Part shown: piece after piece, positions 36,051-45,086 of the stretch
How the letters are laid out: each line of letters begins with the position of its first letter
Numbering within the stretch: the first letter of the stretch is position 1
DNA from: Mesorhizobium shangrilense
GTDB lineage: Bacteria > Pseudomonadota > Alphaproteobacteria > Rhizobiales > Rhizobiaceae
Length of the DNA: 64,000 bases
Assembly (NCBI RefSeq): GCF_028826155.1
Contig: NZ_JAQGPN010000001.1
Location: 1,431,501 to 1,495,500, forward strand
Reading direction: 5' to 3'
Translations under genes and position numbers: made by a program
Notes under the pieces: generated by a model
What the model was told of the DNA's origin: nothing
The model's database searches: none
The model's input: only the letters and a program-made list of their open reading frames with translations

Positions 36051-37385
36051 ATGACGAGACAGAAGCCGAGGCTGGTTCTGCCGATCGTCCTGGCGCTGGC
36101 ATTGCCAGCGGCGGGAGGGGTGGATGTCGTGCGGGCCGAACAACCCGATCTGACCGCCTCCCCCGATCTGACCGCCTCCATCGAAACCCGCCGTCAGGTG
36201 GGACTGGCGGAGTACGAGCGGGTGTCTCGCGAGATAACACTATCCAGCGAGAAGCTGGCCGAGCTTGCCGCCGACATCGCAACCGTCAAGAAGGAAAGCG
36301 TCGCGCTGACGGCGGCGCTGATCCAATCGGCCAAGACCGAGAAGAAGTTCTCAGAGGATATCGAGGAGATCGAGGCGCGCCTGTTCACCCTCAAGGAGCA
36401 GCAGGCGCAGGCCCAGCAGTCATTGGCCGCGCAGCGCGACGTGATGGCCGACGTGCTCGGCGCGCTGGAGCGGATGGGACTCAATCCGCCGCCCGCCATC
36501 CTGGTCCGGCCGGAGGACGCCCTCTCCTCTGTGCGTAGCGCCATCCTGCTAGGGGCGGTGGTGCCGGAGCTGCGGGAACAGACCGACGTGCTGCTGGCCG
36601 ATCTCCAGAAGGTATCGCGGCTCGCCGCATCGATCGCGGCGGAACGCGACGGGCTCAAGGAGGCGGTCTCCGCCCAGCTCGTGGAGAAGCGCAAGCTGGA
36701 GATCCTGATCGAGGAGAAGCGGCGCCTGCGGCACGAGAGCGAGGCTTCGCTTGCGGAGGAACGCAAGAGAGCCGCCGAGCTGGCCCTCCAGGCCGGCAGC
36801 CTGAAAGAGCTGGTCGAAACGCTGGAAGCGGAAGCCAAGAAGGCGCAAAAGCAGACGCCTGCGCCCGCCCCCGACGCCCAGACCGAGCAGGTGGCGATGC
36901 CGCTGCCCGACGCCAATCTGCTACTCGGACCGGCGCCCTTCGATACGCTGCGGGGGCAGGTCGCAACCCCGGTTTCCGGCCGCTTCGTCAAGCGTTTCGG
37001 CAAGGCCGACGATAACGGCGGCGTGATGCTTGGCGACACGGTTGCGACACAATCCGACGCGATAGTCACCGCTCCGGCGGACGGTAGCGTACTTTATGCG
37101 GGGCCTTTCCGGTCTTATGGTCAACTCTTGATCCTGAACGTGGGCAGCGGCTATCATGTCGTGCTTGCCGGGATGAGCAGAATCAATGTTGCTCCGGGCC
37201 AGTCCGTCTTGGCGGGTGAGCCGGTCGGAGCAATGGGAGATGCCAGGGTGGCCAGCGCGGACGGGAGCGCGATTGGAAATGCCGGCCCGGAACTCTATAT
37301 CGAGTTCCGGAAAAACGGGAAGCCAGTCGATCCGGCGCCTTGGTGGGCAAGTCGTCTTTCTGGAAGGACAGGAAATGATACGTAA
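36051..37385 (+). CDS. EnvC-like murein hydrolase activator (degenerate M23/LytM)
   Basis: The 444-residue protein has a signal peptide (about 1-30), a long coiled coil (about 40-270: REITLSSEKLAELAADIATVKKES, RLRHESEASLAEERKRAAELALQ) and a C-terminal LytM domain (GRFVKRFGKADDNGG...VTAPADGSVLYAGPFRSYGQLLIL). Zn-binding residues of active M23 enzymes are missing: the HxxxD region reads GGVMLGD and the HxH pair reads YIEF. This suits an activator of amidases at division, like EnvC. It overlaps ctpA by 11 nt. A TTG directly before the ATG is the only other start nearby. Confidence 0.9.
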   Translation: MTRQKPRLVLPIVLALALPAAGGVDVVRAEQPDLTASPDLTASIETRRQVGLAEYERVSREITLSSEKLAELAADIATVKKESVALTAALIQSAKTEKKFSEDIEEIEARLFTLKEQQAQAQQSLAAQRDVMADVLGALERMGLNPPPAILVRPEDALSSVRSAILLGAVVPELREQTDVLLADLQKVSRLAASIAAERDGLKEAVSAQLVEKRKLEILIEEKRRLRHESEASLAEERKRAAELALQAGSLKELVETLEAEAKKAQKQTPAPAPDAQTEQVAMPLPDANLLLGPAPFDTLRGQVATPVSGRFVKRFGKADDNGGVMLGDTVATQSDAIVTAPADGSVLYAGPFRSYGQLLILNVGSGYHVVLAGMSRINVAPGQSVLAGEPVGAMGDARVASADGSAIGNAGPELYIEFRKNGKPVDPAPWWASRLSGRTGNDT

Positions 37386-38700
37386 GTTGTCGCTTCTGTT
37401 TGCGGGCGCGCTCATGGGCGCCACGGCCATGGGTCTCGTCTATGGAGCGGCCGGCATTCCTGCGAATGCGGCGGGATCCGAGACGTATCGCCAGCTTGCC
37501 ATCTTCGGCGACATATTCGAGCGCGTGCGCGCCCAGTATGTGACGCCGCCTGACGAGAAGACGCTGGTCGAAAACGCGATCAACGGCATGCTGACGTCGC
37601 TCGATCCGCATTCGTCCTACCTCAACCAGGAAGCCGCGAAGGATATGCGGGTCCAGACCAAGGGCGAGTTCGGCGGCCTCGGCATCGAGGTCACCATGGA
37701 AAACGAGCTGGTCAAGGTGATCACCCCGATCGACGACACGCCGGCCGCCAAGGCCGGGGTGCTGGCCGGCGACTACATCTCCAAGATCGACGGCGAGGAG
37801 GTTCGCGGCCTGACGCTGAACGACGCTGTCGAGAAGATGCGCGGTCTCGTCAACACGCCGATCAAGCTGGAGATCCTGCGCGAGGGCGCGGACAAGCCGA
37901 TCGAGCTGACCATCGTGCGCGACATCATCAAGGTGAAGGCGGTGAAGTACCGGGTCGAGGAAGACATCGGATACATGAAGATCACCTCGTTCACCGAAAA
38001 GACCTATGACGACCTGCAGGACGCGATCACCAAGATCAAGACCGAGATTCCGGCGGACAAGCTGAAGGGCTATGTGCTCGACCTTCGCCTCAATCCGGGC
38101 GGGCTGCTCGATCAGGCGGTCAGCGTTTCGGACACCTTCCTCGATCGCGGCGAGATCGTTTCGACGCGTGGCCGCGATCCGAAGGACATTTCGCGCTTCG
38201 ATGCCCGCTCGGGCGACATGATCGACGGCAAGCCGCTGATCGTGCTGGTCAACGGCGGCTCGGCGAGCGCCTCCGAAATTGTCGCGGGCGCGCTGCAGGA
38301 CCATCGCCGGGCGACGGTCGTCGGCACGCAATCCTTCGGCAAGGGATCGGTGCAGACCATCATCCCGCTGCCGGAGAACGGCGCGCTGCGGCTCACCACG
38401 GCGCTCTATTACACGCCCGCGGGCAAATCGATCCAGGGCAAGGGCATCACGCCCGACATCAAGGTCGACCAGCCGCTGCCTGACGAGCTGAAGGGCCGCG
38501 ACGTCAGCCGTGGCGAATCCGATCTCAAGGGTCACATCAAGGGCGTCGAAGAGAGCGATGACGGCTCCGGCTCGGCAGCCTACGTGCCGCCGGACCCGAA
38601 AGACGACCTGCAGTTGATCCACGCCGAGGAGCTGCTGCGGGGTCTGAAGACCGATCCGGCCTTCCCGCCGAATCCTGAGAAGGCGGTTTTCAACCAGTAA
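37375..38700 (+). CDS. ctpA: S41-family C-terminal processing protease CtpA
   Basis: The 441-residue protein has a signal peptide or anchor (about 1-33), an N-terminal dimer segment, a PDZ domain (GLGIEVTMENELVKVITPIDDTPAAKAGVLAGDYI) and the S41 core with catalytic Ser in VNGGSASASEIVAGAL and Lys in TQSFGKGSVQTI. It degrades envelope proteins in the periplasm. ATG 37375 follows AGGACAGGAA and lies inside the end of the EnvC-like gene. EnvC-CtpA pairing at the cell wall is conserved in alphaproteobacteria. Confidence 0.96.
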   Translation: MIRKLSLLFAGALMGATAMGLVYGAAGIPANAAGSETYRQLAIFGDIFERVRAQYVTPPDEKTLVENAINGMLTSLDPHSSYLNQEAAKDMRVQTKGEFGGLGIEVTMENELVKVITPIDDTPAAKAGVLAGDYISKIDGEEVRGLTLNDAVEKMRGLVNTPIKLEILREGADKPIELTIVRDIIKVKAVKYRVEEDIGYMKITSFTEKTYDDLQDAITKIKTEIPADKLKGYVLDLRLNPGGLLDQAVSVSDTFLDRGEIVSTRGRDPKDISRFDARSGDMIDGKPLIVLVNGGSASASEIVAGALQDHRRATVVGTQSFGKGSVQTIIPLPENGALRLTTALYYTPAGKSIQGKGITPDIKVDQPLPDELKGRDVSRGESDLKGHIKGVEESDDGSGSAAYVPPDPKDDLQLIHAEELLRGLKTDPAFPPNPEKAVFNQ

Positions 38701-38809
38701 GCTCGAGGCGGCCGGAACGGGGCGGCCGCCGGTTCGAAGCGCGTATCCGCCGCGGCCGGTGCTTCGGCGGGCTCTCGCAAGAGTCTGTTCCGCCGAAAGA
38801 GGGGGCGGT

Positions 38810-40015
38810 TTGTCGCTCGCGAACAAGGACCTCGATCGTCCGCTCGGCCAGCCGACATCACCCCGGCCGCCGCGTTCCCCACGCTTTTCCTTGCGGATGC
38901 GGCCCGTTCTGATGGCGGTGGCGGCGCTGGCGATTGTCGGCATCTCCGGCGTCATTGCCGTGCAGGACCGCGGCTTTCGCAATCCGTCGGTCGTCGCGAT
39001 CGCCACGCCGGAGGCCAAGGAACCCTCCGCAGCGCCGGGCGCAGCTGCGGCTCCTCCCAAAAAAGCGGGTGAAGCTGCAGCCGGTCGCGTCACCAGGGAG
39101 GACGTCCAAGACGGTCCCTCTATCATCAGGGTATCGCCTCCCGACGCGGCCGAGAGTAGCGGGCAAGGAGTCATTGTCATCCGCGATCCATCCGCCATGG
39201 GGCAGGATCTGCGGGTCGCCCACCTGCCGGACCGGGCGCTCTTGTCACAGTCCGAGGCTGGCGCGCTCCCGGTGCGCGCCGCCGACGGACGGCGTCCGTT
39301 CGACGTCTATGCGCGTGCCTGGTCAGGCGCGCGAGGCGCCCGGGTGGCGATCGTCATCGGCGGGCTGGGATTGTCGCAGACAGGGACGCAGGCTGCCATC
39401 GAGCAACTGCCGGGGGAGGTGACGCTGGCGTTCGCTCCGCAAGGCAACAGCCTCGACCGATGGATGCAGGCGGCGCGTAGGAAGGGGCATGAACTCGTGA
39501 TGCAGGTGCCGCTGGAGCCCTTCGACTATCCGAATGTCGATCCGGGCCGCAACACGCTGACCGTGGCGGCAGACGCGGACGAGAACGCCCGCAAACTTCA
39601 CGCGTCGCTGGCGCGGACCACCAATTATACTGGCATCATGAACTATATGGGCGCACGCTTCGTCGCCGATCAGAGCGCCATGGAGCCGCTGATGGAGGAG
39701 CTTGGCGAGCGTGGGCTTCTCTACCTCGACGACGGCACCTCGGCGCGCAGCACGGCGGCTGACCTCGCACTCAAGAACCGCGTTCCATTTGCCGCCGCCG
39801 ATACGACGATCGACGGCGCGCGCGACCGCGGCTCGATCCTGAAAAAACTCGATGAACTGGAGCGGATCGCCCGTGCGCAAGGCTTTGCCCTTGGCGTCGG
39901 CTCCGCATTCGAGGACACTGTCGCTGCGGTGACGTCCTGGGTTGCCGAGGCAAAGAAGCGCGGGATCGAGATCGTCCCCGTTTCCGCGGTGGCGACCGAC
40001 CCCGAGCAAGGCTGA
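38810..40015 (+). CDS. Divergent polysaccharide deacetylase family protein
   Basis: The 401-residue protein has one N-terminal membrane helix ([21 protein letters not shown], about 31-51), a proline/alanine-rich linker, and a C-terminal domain of the divergent polysaccharide deacetylase family ([93 protein letters not shown]). A role in the envelope is inferred. I chose TTG 38810 because AGAGGGGGCGG precedes it; a GTG at 38759 lacks this. It sits between ctpA and rppH as in related genomes. Confidence 0.9.
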   Translation: MSLANKDLDRPLGQPTSPRPPRSPRFSLRMRPVLMAVAALAIVGISGVIAVQDRGFRNPSVVAIATPEAKEPSAAPGAAAAPPKKAGEAAAGRVTREDVQDGPSIIRVSPPDAAESSGQGVIVIRDPSAMGQDLRVAHLPDRALLSQSEAGALPVRAADGRRPFDVYARAWSGARGARVAIVIGGLGLSQTGTQAAIEQLPGEVTLAFAPQGNSLDRWMQAARRKGHELVMQVPLEPFDYPNVDPGRNTLTVAADADENARKLHASLARTTNYTGIMNYMGARFVADQSAMEPLMEELGERGLLYLDDGTSARSTAADLALKNRVPFAAADTTIDGARDRGSILKKLDELERIARAQGFALGVGSAFEDTVAAVTSWVAEAKKRGIEIVPVSAVATDPEQG

Positions 40016-40022
40016 TTCCGCC

Positions 40023-40559
40023 ATGACAAAGTCCCGGAAGAGGATCGATCCCGAGAGCCTGCCCTATCGCCCCTGCGTCGGCATCATGGTGCTGAACAGC
40101 CAGGGACTGGTCTGGTGCGGGCGGCGCATCGCCGAACCGGACAGCGAGTTCGAAAACACCGAGATGCGATGGCAGATGCCCCAGGGCGGCATCGATGACG
40201 GTGAGGATCCGCTCGAGGCGGCACGGCGCGAGCTATACGAGGAAACCGGCATGCGCTCGGTCGCGCTGATCGGCGAGGCTGCGCGATGGATAAATTACGA
40301 CCTTCCGGCGCATCTCGTGGGTGTGGCGTTCAAGGGCAGGTATCGCGGACAGACCCAGAAGTGGTTCGCGTTCCGCTTCGAGGGCGACGAGGGCGAGATC
40401 CAGATCGATCCGCCGCCCGGTGGACACAAGCCGGAATTCGACAACTGGGCCTGGACCGAAATGAACGATCTTCCCGGCTTGATCGTACCTTTCAAGCGCG
40501 CGGTGTATGAGCAGGTCGTCGCCGAATTTGTTCATCTGACTGCTGGGACGCCGCGCTGA
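40023..40559 (+). CDS. rppH: RNA pyrophosphohydrolase RppH (Nudix)
   Basis: The 178-residue protein has the Nudix box [22 protein letters not shown] and RppH features ([34 protein letters not shown]). It removes pyrophosphate from 5' ends of RNA and triggers mRNA decay. It begins 7 nt after the deacetylase gene and ends the long plus-strand row. Confidence 0.96.
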   Translation: MTKSRKRIDPESLPYRPCVGIMVLNSQGLVWCGRRIAEPDSEFENTEMRWQMPQGGIDDGEDPLEAARRELYEETGMRSVALIGEAARWINYDLPAHLVGVAFKGRYRGQTQKWFAFRFEGDEGEIQIDPPPGGHKPEFDNWAWTEMNDLPGLIVPFKRAVYEQVVAEFVHLTAGTPR

Positions 40560-40573
40560 CGCACGGTCCGGGA

Positions 40574-41593
40574 CTACACGATCTCGTAGTTGGCCTCCGG
40601 AACGAAAAGCCGGTAGGAAACGCGGCCGCTCGCCAGGTCGAGCGTTGCGCTGCCGTCAAGGGCAGCCGGGACGACGCGCTCGAGCGCCACGCTTCCGAAG
40701 CGCTTTTCATCTGCCGGCCGGGCCGGCGAAATTCGTTCCTTCCAGATGATCTCGAGGCCGGAGCGTTCGCCCTTGTGGGCGAGGACGACCTCGATGTCGA
40801 TATGGCCGTCGAGATGCGCCAGGGCGCCGTAGCTGACGGAATTGACGGCCAGCTCATGCAAGGCAAGGCCGATATAAAGCGTCGCATTGGGGTTGAGGTA
40901 GGGGCTTTCGCCCTTCATCCGGATGTTCTGCCGCGGATCCGTGCAGTAGCGACCGACCTGATTCTTGGCGAGTTGCTGGAGGTCGGCGCCCCGCCAGTTC
41001 GACAACGTCACAAGATCCTGCGACGAGGCGAGCGATTGAATTCGACCGCGGAAGCGAGCCACGAAGGTGTCGATCGTCTCTGAATAGCGGCTTGTCTGGC
41101 TGGCAATGCTGAGGATGATCGCAAGCAGGTTCTTCGACCGGTGGCTCACTTCGCGCAGCAGCGCCCGCAGGGTCTGCTCGCGGCGCCTCTGGTCGGTGGT
41201 TTCTACCGAAGTGGTGACCAGCCCGACCGTGCGGTTCTGCTCGTCACGGTCTGCGTCGATCCAGACAACGAAGCAACGTACTCCATCGTTCGTCCGCAGT
41301 TGCAGTTCGACGGCCTGCTGTTCGCCGGTCGTCAGGACTCCCGTTCGGGCGTCAGCCAGCTGCCGACGGCCTTCCGGCCCGAGCAGCTTGCTGTCCTCGG
41401 TCCCCGAGAAGGGATTTCGCGACCACGGTGAGGGGACGTTGAGCGACCACATCTCGTTGCCGGCGACGTCCTGGTAAAGCACCGAAACGTCAGCGTTGGA
41501 GATTGCCCGCCTTAGGCTCCTGGAGAATGCAGGCCCGCGCCGGAGTCCGGCGCCGGGATTCTGGACTGATGTGCGCGATCGTTCGTCCGTCAT
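40574..41593 (-). CDS. HWE/HisKA_2-family sensor histidine kinase, EcfG-controlled
   Basis: The 339-residue soluble kinase has a PAS-like N-terminal domain (ISNADVSVLYQDVAGNEMW...VELQLRTNDGVRCFVVWIDADRDE) and the HWE-type transmitter with phospho-His151 in LREVSHRSKNLLAIILSIASQ, LGLALHELAVNSVSYGAL in the N box, and a truncated C-terminal ATPase. Kinases of this family phosphorylate PhyR in related bacteria. The gene lies next to phyR and has a canonical EcfG promoter 29 nt upstream, so it may form a feedback loop. The frame upstream of 41593 is not coding. Confidence 0.9.
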   Translation of the reverse strand: MTDERSRTSVQNPGAGLRRGPAFSRSLRRAISNADVSVLYQDVAGNEMWSLNVPSPWSRNPFSGTEDSKLLGPEGRRQLADARTGVLTTGEQQAVELQLRTNDGVRCFVVWIDADRDEQNRTVGLVTTSVETTDQRRREQTLRALLREVSHRSKNLLAIILSIASQTSRYSETIDTFVARFRGRIQSLASSQDLVTLSNWRGADLQQLAKNQVGRYCTDPRQNIRMKGESPYLNPNATLYIGLALHELAVNSVSYGALAHLDGHIDIEVVLAHKGERSGLEIIWKERISPARPADEKRFGSVALERVVPAALDGSATLDLASGRVSYRLFVPEANYEIV

Positions 41594-41621
41594 CTCTGAC
41601 CACTCTGAACTTCTGCGGCTG

Positions 41622-41646
41622 AACGTCGACGGAGGGCGCCCGTTCC
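41622..41646 (-). promoter_or_regulatory. EcfG promoter of HWE kinase gene
   Basis: The reverse strand reads GGAAC, 16 nt, CGTT, matching the alphaproteobacterial general stress sigma factor consensus exactly. It leaves a short leader before the start codon at 41593. Confidence 0.85.
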
Positions 41647-41784
41647 TCCCATTGGCAAAAAGGCTCACCCTGAAAAAGTTCCGCCGGGCGACGGATTCCG
41701 AAGAATCACGAGCCCGGCGGCCACCGAAAGCCGGTTGAGGGGTGCGGCTCCCGGTTTCGAAGCCCGGCCTTTCGGCCGGGACTG

Positions 41785-41952
41785 TTACGAAGCCCGCCTG
41801 AAAAGTCCGGCGATGAGAGAAATCACCAGGAAGGCCAGGAAGATGAAGAACAGTATCTGGGCGATACCGGCCGAGGTCCCCGCAATACCGCCGAAGCCAA
41901 GTGCGCCGGCGATGACCGCAATCACCAAGAAAACAAGGGTCCAATACAGCAT
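41785..41952 (-). CDS. DUF1328 small membrane protein (YtjA family)
   Basis: The 55-residue protein ([53 protein letters not shown]) has two membrane helices joined by a glycine-rich turn and ends with a basic tail. It is a classical DUF1328 protein, often induced in stress; its function is unknown. AAGGAG lies 7-8 nt before ATG 41952. An EcfG promoter lies 28 nt upstream. Confidence 0.93.
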   Translation of the reverse strand: MLYWTLVFLVIAVIAGALGFGGIAGTSAGIAQILFFIFLAFLVISLIAGLFRRAS

Positions 41953-41979
41953 CACAGCTCTCCTTCGCGTTTCCAAATG

Positions 41980-42005
41980 AACGCGAGAACTCTCCCTGTA
42001 GTTCC
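41980..42005 (-). promoter_or_regulatory. EcfG promoter of DUF1328 gene
   Basis: The reverse strand reads GGAAC, 17 nt, CGTT, within the accepted spacing for EcfG. It is placed just upstream of the small membrane protein gene. Confidence 0.82.
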
Positions 42006-42046
42006 ATGCGATGTCTTGGTATTTACATGAAAAAACATGGATTGGC

Positions 42047-42844
42047 TCAAGCTGCTGCCGCACGGGCCTGGCGGTCGAAGAACAGCGCCTGGCTGATCAA
42101 CGCCTTGACCATGTCGGGATTGAACGGCTTGGTGACGAGGAAAGCCGGCTCCGGCCGCTCGCCGGTGAGCAGGCGCTCAGGAAACGCGGTGATGAAGATC
42201 ACCGGCACCGAGGCCGTAGCCAGGATCTCGTTGACGGCATCGATCCCCGAGCTGCCGTCGGCCAGCTGGATGTCGGCCAAGACGAGCTTCGGGTTGGTCT
42301 TCTCGAACAGCGCCGTCGCCTCCTTGTGGGTGCGCGCGGTGCCCACGACCCGGTGCCCCAGGCTCTCGACCATCTCCTCGATGTCCATCGCGATCAGGGG
42401 TTCGTCCTCGATGATCATGACATCGGTCGCGACCTGGCGCGAAATTTCGACGCTGGCCTGCGACAGAAGTTGCGCAAATTCGTCGGGGTCGGCGTCCAGG
42501 ATCTCGGCCGCCTCGTCATCGCTAAAGCCTTCGACGGCGATCAGCAGGAAAGCCTGGCGCTGGCGCGGTGCGAGCGAGGACAGGTTCGCCGCGGCGCGTC
42601 GCTCCCACAGAGCCGCAGGCGTCTCGTGGGGTATTCGCAGGGCCACCGATGTGAAGAGCTTGGCGTAGAGCTTATAGAGCGCCACCCGCTCATTGGATGC
42701 GTCCGGAAAAACCGACGTATCGGCAATGATTGCTTCAAGGGTGGCTGCAACCAGTGCGTCTCCGCTCGTCTGGGAACCCGATACTGCTCGCGAGAAGCGT
42801 CGCAGAAACGGCAGATGCGGCGCAATTCGTGCTGACAAATTCAT
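42047..42844 (-). CDS. phyR: General stress response anti-anti-sigma regulator PhyR
   Basis: The 265-residue protein has the PhyR layout: an N-terminal sigma-like domain (residues about 1-135, with [30 protein letters not shown] as the region 4 mimic) and a C-terminal receiver ([17 protein letters not shown], phospho-Asp191 in [14 protein letters not shown], Lys in LVTKPFNPD). When phosphorylated, the sigma-like domain binds NepR and frees EcfG. It is divergent from nepR-ecfG and has its own EcfG promoter, a known autoregulated arrangement. Confidence 0.96.
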   Translation of the reverse strand: MNLSARIAPHLPFLRRFSRAVSGSQTSGDALVAATLEAIIADTSVFPDASNERVALYKLYAKLFTSVALRIPHETPAALWERRAAANLSSLAPRQRQAFLLIAVEGFSDDEAAEILDADPDEFAQLLSQASVEISRQVATDVMIIEDEPLIAMDIEEMVESLGHRVVGTARTHKEATALFEKTNPKLVLADIQLADGSSGIDAVNEILATASVPVIFITAFPERLLTGERPEPAFLVTKPFNPDMVKALISQALFFDRQARAAAA

Positions 42845-42908
42845 TGGAAAGCGTCTCCCTCACAGGACGTTCAAGGCTGATACTAGAGTAGACATACGTC
42901 CGCTACCC

Positions 42909-42933
42909 AACGATTCCAGCCAAAAAAAGTTCC
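42909..42933 (-). promoter_or_regulatory. EcfG promoter of phyR
   Basis: The reverse strand reads GGAAC, 16 nt including seven T, then CGTT. It is located 65 nt before the phyR start. Its -35 element is only 9 bp from the -35 element of the divergent nepR promoter. Confidence 0.88.
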
Positions 42934-42942
42934 CGACGCGGC

Positions 42943-42967
42943 GGAACTAAATTAGGAAACCGGCGTT
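42943..42967 (+). promoter_or_regulatory. EcfG promoter of nepR-ecfG
   Basis: The plus strand reads GGAAC, 16 nt, CGTT, about 90 nt before the nepR start. It gives positive feedback on the sigma factor operon. Confidence 0.88.
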
Positions 42968-43057
42968 CTTGGCCTGGTCGGACCACGGGCCGAACAAGAA
43001 GCACGCGAACGGATGGTCCAGAAATTGATCGGTTTGCAGGGCGTTGGGATAGGGCGG

Positions 43058-43261
43058 ATGGATAGAATGACAAAACCAGTGGGCGCTGGCCCGAATTCAC
43101 TACGGAGGGACAGGCGCGCCGAGCCATTGGGGGCCAACAGCGAGATAGCCCGGAAACTAAAGCAATATTACGACGATCTTGTCAGCGACGACATTCCCGA
43201 TCGCTTTGCGGAACTGCTTGCTCAGCTCGAGCAGGCTGAACGGCCCCAAGGCAAGGATTGA
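43058..43261 (+). CDS. nepR: Anti-sigma factor NepR
   Basis: The 67-residue protein has the conserved NepR core NSEIARKLKQYYDDLVSDDIPDRFAELLAQLEQAE, which binds EcfG and, in the released state, PhyR. The flanks are disordered. ATG 43058 is preceded by AGGGCGG; ATG 43067 and an upstream start at 43013 are in frame. It ends 4 nt before ecfG, so the two are co-translated. Confidence 0.93.
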   Translation: MDRMTKPVGAGPNSLRRDRRAEPLGANSEIARKLKQYYDDLVSDDIPDRFAELLAQLEQAERPQGKD

Positions 43262-43265
43262 AGCG

Positions 43266-43817
43266 ATGGCGGTGTCTCCCGGGTTTAAAGCGGATCTGAT
43301 CGCCGCGATACCAAGCTTGCGCGCGTTCGCAGTCTCGCTCTCGCAGAATGCCGACAAGGCCGACGACCTCGTCCAGGAGACCCTGGTCAAGGCGTGGGAC
43401 AAGCACCAGAGCTTTCAGATGGGCACGAACATGAAAGCCTGGCTCTTCACCATCCTGCGCAACGAATTCTACTCCCAGATGCGCAAGCGGGGCAGGGAGG
43501 TCCAGGACACTGATGGCGCGATGACGGCGAGGCTGGCGGTGCATCCCAGTCAGCAGGGCAAACTCGACCTGCAGGATTTCCGCGGGGCGCTGGAGCAACT
43601 CCCGGAAGATCAGCGCGAAGCGATCATCCTCATCGGCGCCTCGGGCTTCTCCTATGAGGAGGCGGCCGAGATTTGCGGATGCGCGGTCGGCACGATCAAG
43701 AGCAGGGTGAGCCGCGCGCGCACCCGGCTGCAGGATATCCTCAAGGTGTCAGGCGAGGCCGAGTACGGACCAGATGCGATATCTGCCCAGGTGATGGGGT
43801 CGTCAGTTGTTGCCTGA
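43266..43817 (+). CDS. ecfG: ECF sigma factor EcfG (general stress)
   Basis: The 183-residue protein has sigma region 2 (IPSLRAFAVSLSQNADKADDLVQETLVKAWDKHQSFQMGTNMKAWLFTILRNEFYSQMRKRGRE) and region 4 (LEQLPEDQREAIILIGASGFSYEEAAEICGCAVGTIKSRVSRARTRLQ), here quoted only as landmarks. It directs transcription from GGAAC-N16/17-CGTT promoters, several of which surround it. Its last 15 nt overlap the end of the convergent receiver gene. Confidence 0.95.
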   Translation: MAVSPGFKADLIAAIPSLRAFAVSLSQNADKADDLVQETLVKAWDKHQSFQMGTNMKAWLFTILRNEFYSQMRKRGREVQDTDGAMTARLAVHPSQQGKLDLQDFRGALEQLPEDQREAIILIGASGFSYEEAAEICGCAVGTIKSRVSRARTRLQDILKVSGEAEYGPDAISAQVMGSSVVA

Positions 43818-44183
43818 GCTCAGCCCTATGGCGGCGGTGAGCGCATCAATGAGGTCCTGTCCGCTGTAGGGCTTTCCGACAATGGCAATGTCGGGGAATG
43901 CGGCCGCTATGTCGTCTCTGTCGGTATAGCCGGAGGCGAAGATGAAGGGGACGCCGTTCTGACGGAGGCTGTCCGCGAAGGACAGCGTGCTCTCCCCACC
44001 CAGCATCACATCGATGATCGCGGCGTCGTAGTTGGCGCCGCCGTCGAGCGCCTCGATCAGATTTTTACAGATGACGACATCGGTTGCGCCGTGGTCGCGG
44101 CAAAGCTGTTCCACATCCATCGCAATCAAGAACTCGTCTTCCAGAACCAGCAGGCGCGCACCCGCCAAGCGAAGATGGGACAA
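43803..44183 (-). CDS. Single-domain response regulator
   Basis: The 126-residue protein is a lone receiver (ARLLVLEDEFLIAMDVEQL, phospho-Asp58 in AAIIDVMLGGES, FIFASGYTD, Lys in IVGKPYSGQ). It has no output domain, so it may act as a phosphate sink or protein-binding switch for nearby HWE kinases. TTG 44183 is favoured by GGAG 6 nt upstream; a GTG at 44252 would give 149 residues but lacks a ribosome binding site. Its 3' end overlaps ecfG by 15 nt. Confidence 0.85.
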   Translation of the reverse strand: MSHLRLAGARLLVLEDEFLIAMDVEQLCRDHGATDVVICKNLIEALDGGANYDAAIIDVMLGGESTLSFADSLRQNGVPFIFASGYTDRDDIAAAFPDIAIVGKPYSGQDLIDALTAAIGLSSGNN

Positions 44184-44267
44184 TGTAGACTCCGGAGCAA
44201 TTGACAGACACTTGTTGCCTCGGACAACCGCTTCGTCATTTAAAAAAGACACAGGCTGCGCGCAACA

Positions 44268-44285
44268 ACCAATCTATGAATTGGT
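44268..44285. promoter_or_regulatory. Inverted repeat ACCAAT-N6-ATTGGT
   Basis: A perfect 6-bp inverted repeat with a 6-bp spacer lies 30 nt before the Crp/Fnr-family gene. The symmetry suits a dimeric regulator; autoregulation is a guess. Confidence 0.35.
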
Positions 44286-44315
44286 CTGAACCAGGCGAAC
44301 AGAGCCTCTGAGGGG

Positions 44316-45086
44316 ATGCTCACGATGAGAGACCGGCGCGACAGACCCAGGAACGTCAAGCAGGTGCCCTGCGAGAAGTGCCCGCTCCGTCCGTTGCCGA
44401 TATTCAGGGAGTTCGAACGGTCCGAACTCGACTTCGTCAGCACCTTCAAACGGGGCGAGCTTTTCGTTGAGCGGGGCGCGACAGTGCTGCTGGAGGGAAG
44501 CCACAGCGCTCACCTCTACACGGTGCTCTCGGGCTGGGGCTTCCGCTACAAGCTTCTGCCCGACGGTCGCCGGCAGATCCTGAACTATCTGGTGCCGGGC
44601 GACCTGATCGGCCTCCAATCCAGCCTGCTGGGCGTCATGGAGCACTCGGTGGAGGCGCTTTCGGCCATGGTGCTGTGCGTGTTCGAACGGGAAAGGCTGA
44701 GCGAGCTCTACGAGAACTTTCCAGGCCTGGCGTTCGACGTCACCTGGATTGCATCGCGTGAAGAGCAGATGCTTGACGAAAACCTGCTGAGCGTCGGGCG
44801 CCGCAGCGCGGTCGAGCGCGCCGCATATGTGCTCGCTTTCCTCGGCGCGCGCGTCCGTTCGCTCGGCCCCGAAGCGGCGGGACCCATCACGATTCCGATC
44901 ACCCAGCAGCACATTGCCGACACGCTCGGCCTGTCGCTTGTCCATACCAACCGGACGCTCAAGAAGCTTGCCGATCGCCGCCTCATTTCCTGGCGGGACG
45001 GGGCATGCGAAGTCAGGGATCCTGATGCCCTGGCGGCTATCGCGCGCTGGAGCGGGCTCGGCGAGAGCCGTCGTCCACTGATCTGA
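44316..45086 (+). CDS. Crp/Fnr-family transcription regulator
   Basis: The 256-residue protein has an N-terminal cysteine pair (PCEKCPLRPLPIF), a cyclic-nucleotide-binding-like beta barrel (GATVLLEGSHSAHLYTVLSGWGFRYKLLPDGRRQIL) and a C-terminal helix-turn-helix (ITQQHIADTLGLSLVHTNRTLKKLADRRLISW). Only two cysteines are present near the N-terminus, too few for a typical Fnr iron-sulfur cluster by themselves. The signal is unknown. An inverted repeat ACCAAT-N6-ATTGGT at 44268-44285 is a possible operator. The end overlaps the convergent AI-2E-type gene by 50 nt. Confidence 0.9.
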   Translation: MLTMRDRRDRPRNVKQVPCEKCPLRPLPIFREFERSELDFVSTFKRGELFVERGATVLLEGSHSAHLYTVLSGWGFRYKLLPDGRRQILNYLVPGDLIGLQSSLLGVMEHSVEALSAMVLCVFERERLSELYENFPGLAFDVTWIASREEQMLDENLLSVGRRSAVERAAYVLAFLGARVRSLGPEAAGPITIPITQQHIADTLGLSLVHTNRTLKKLADRRLISWRDGACEVRDPDALAAIARWSGLGESRRPLI

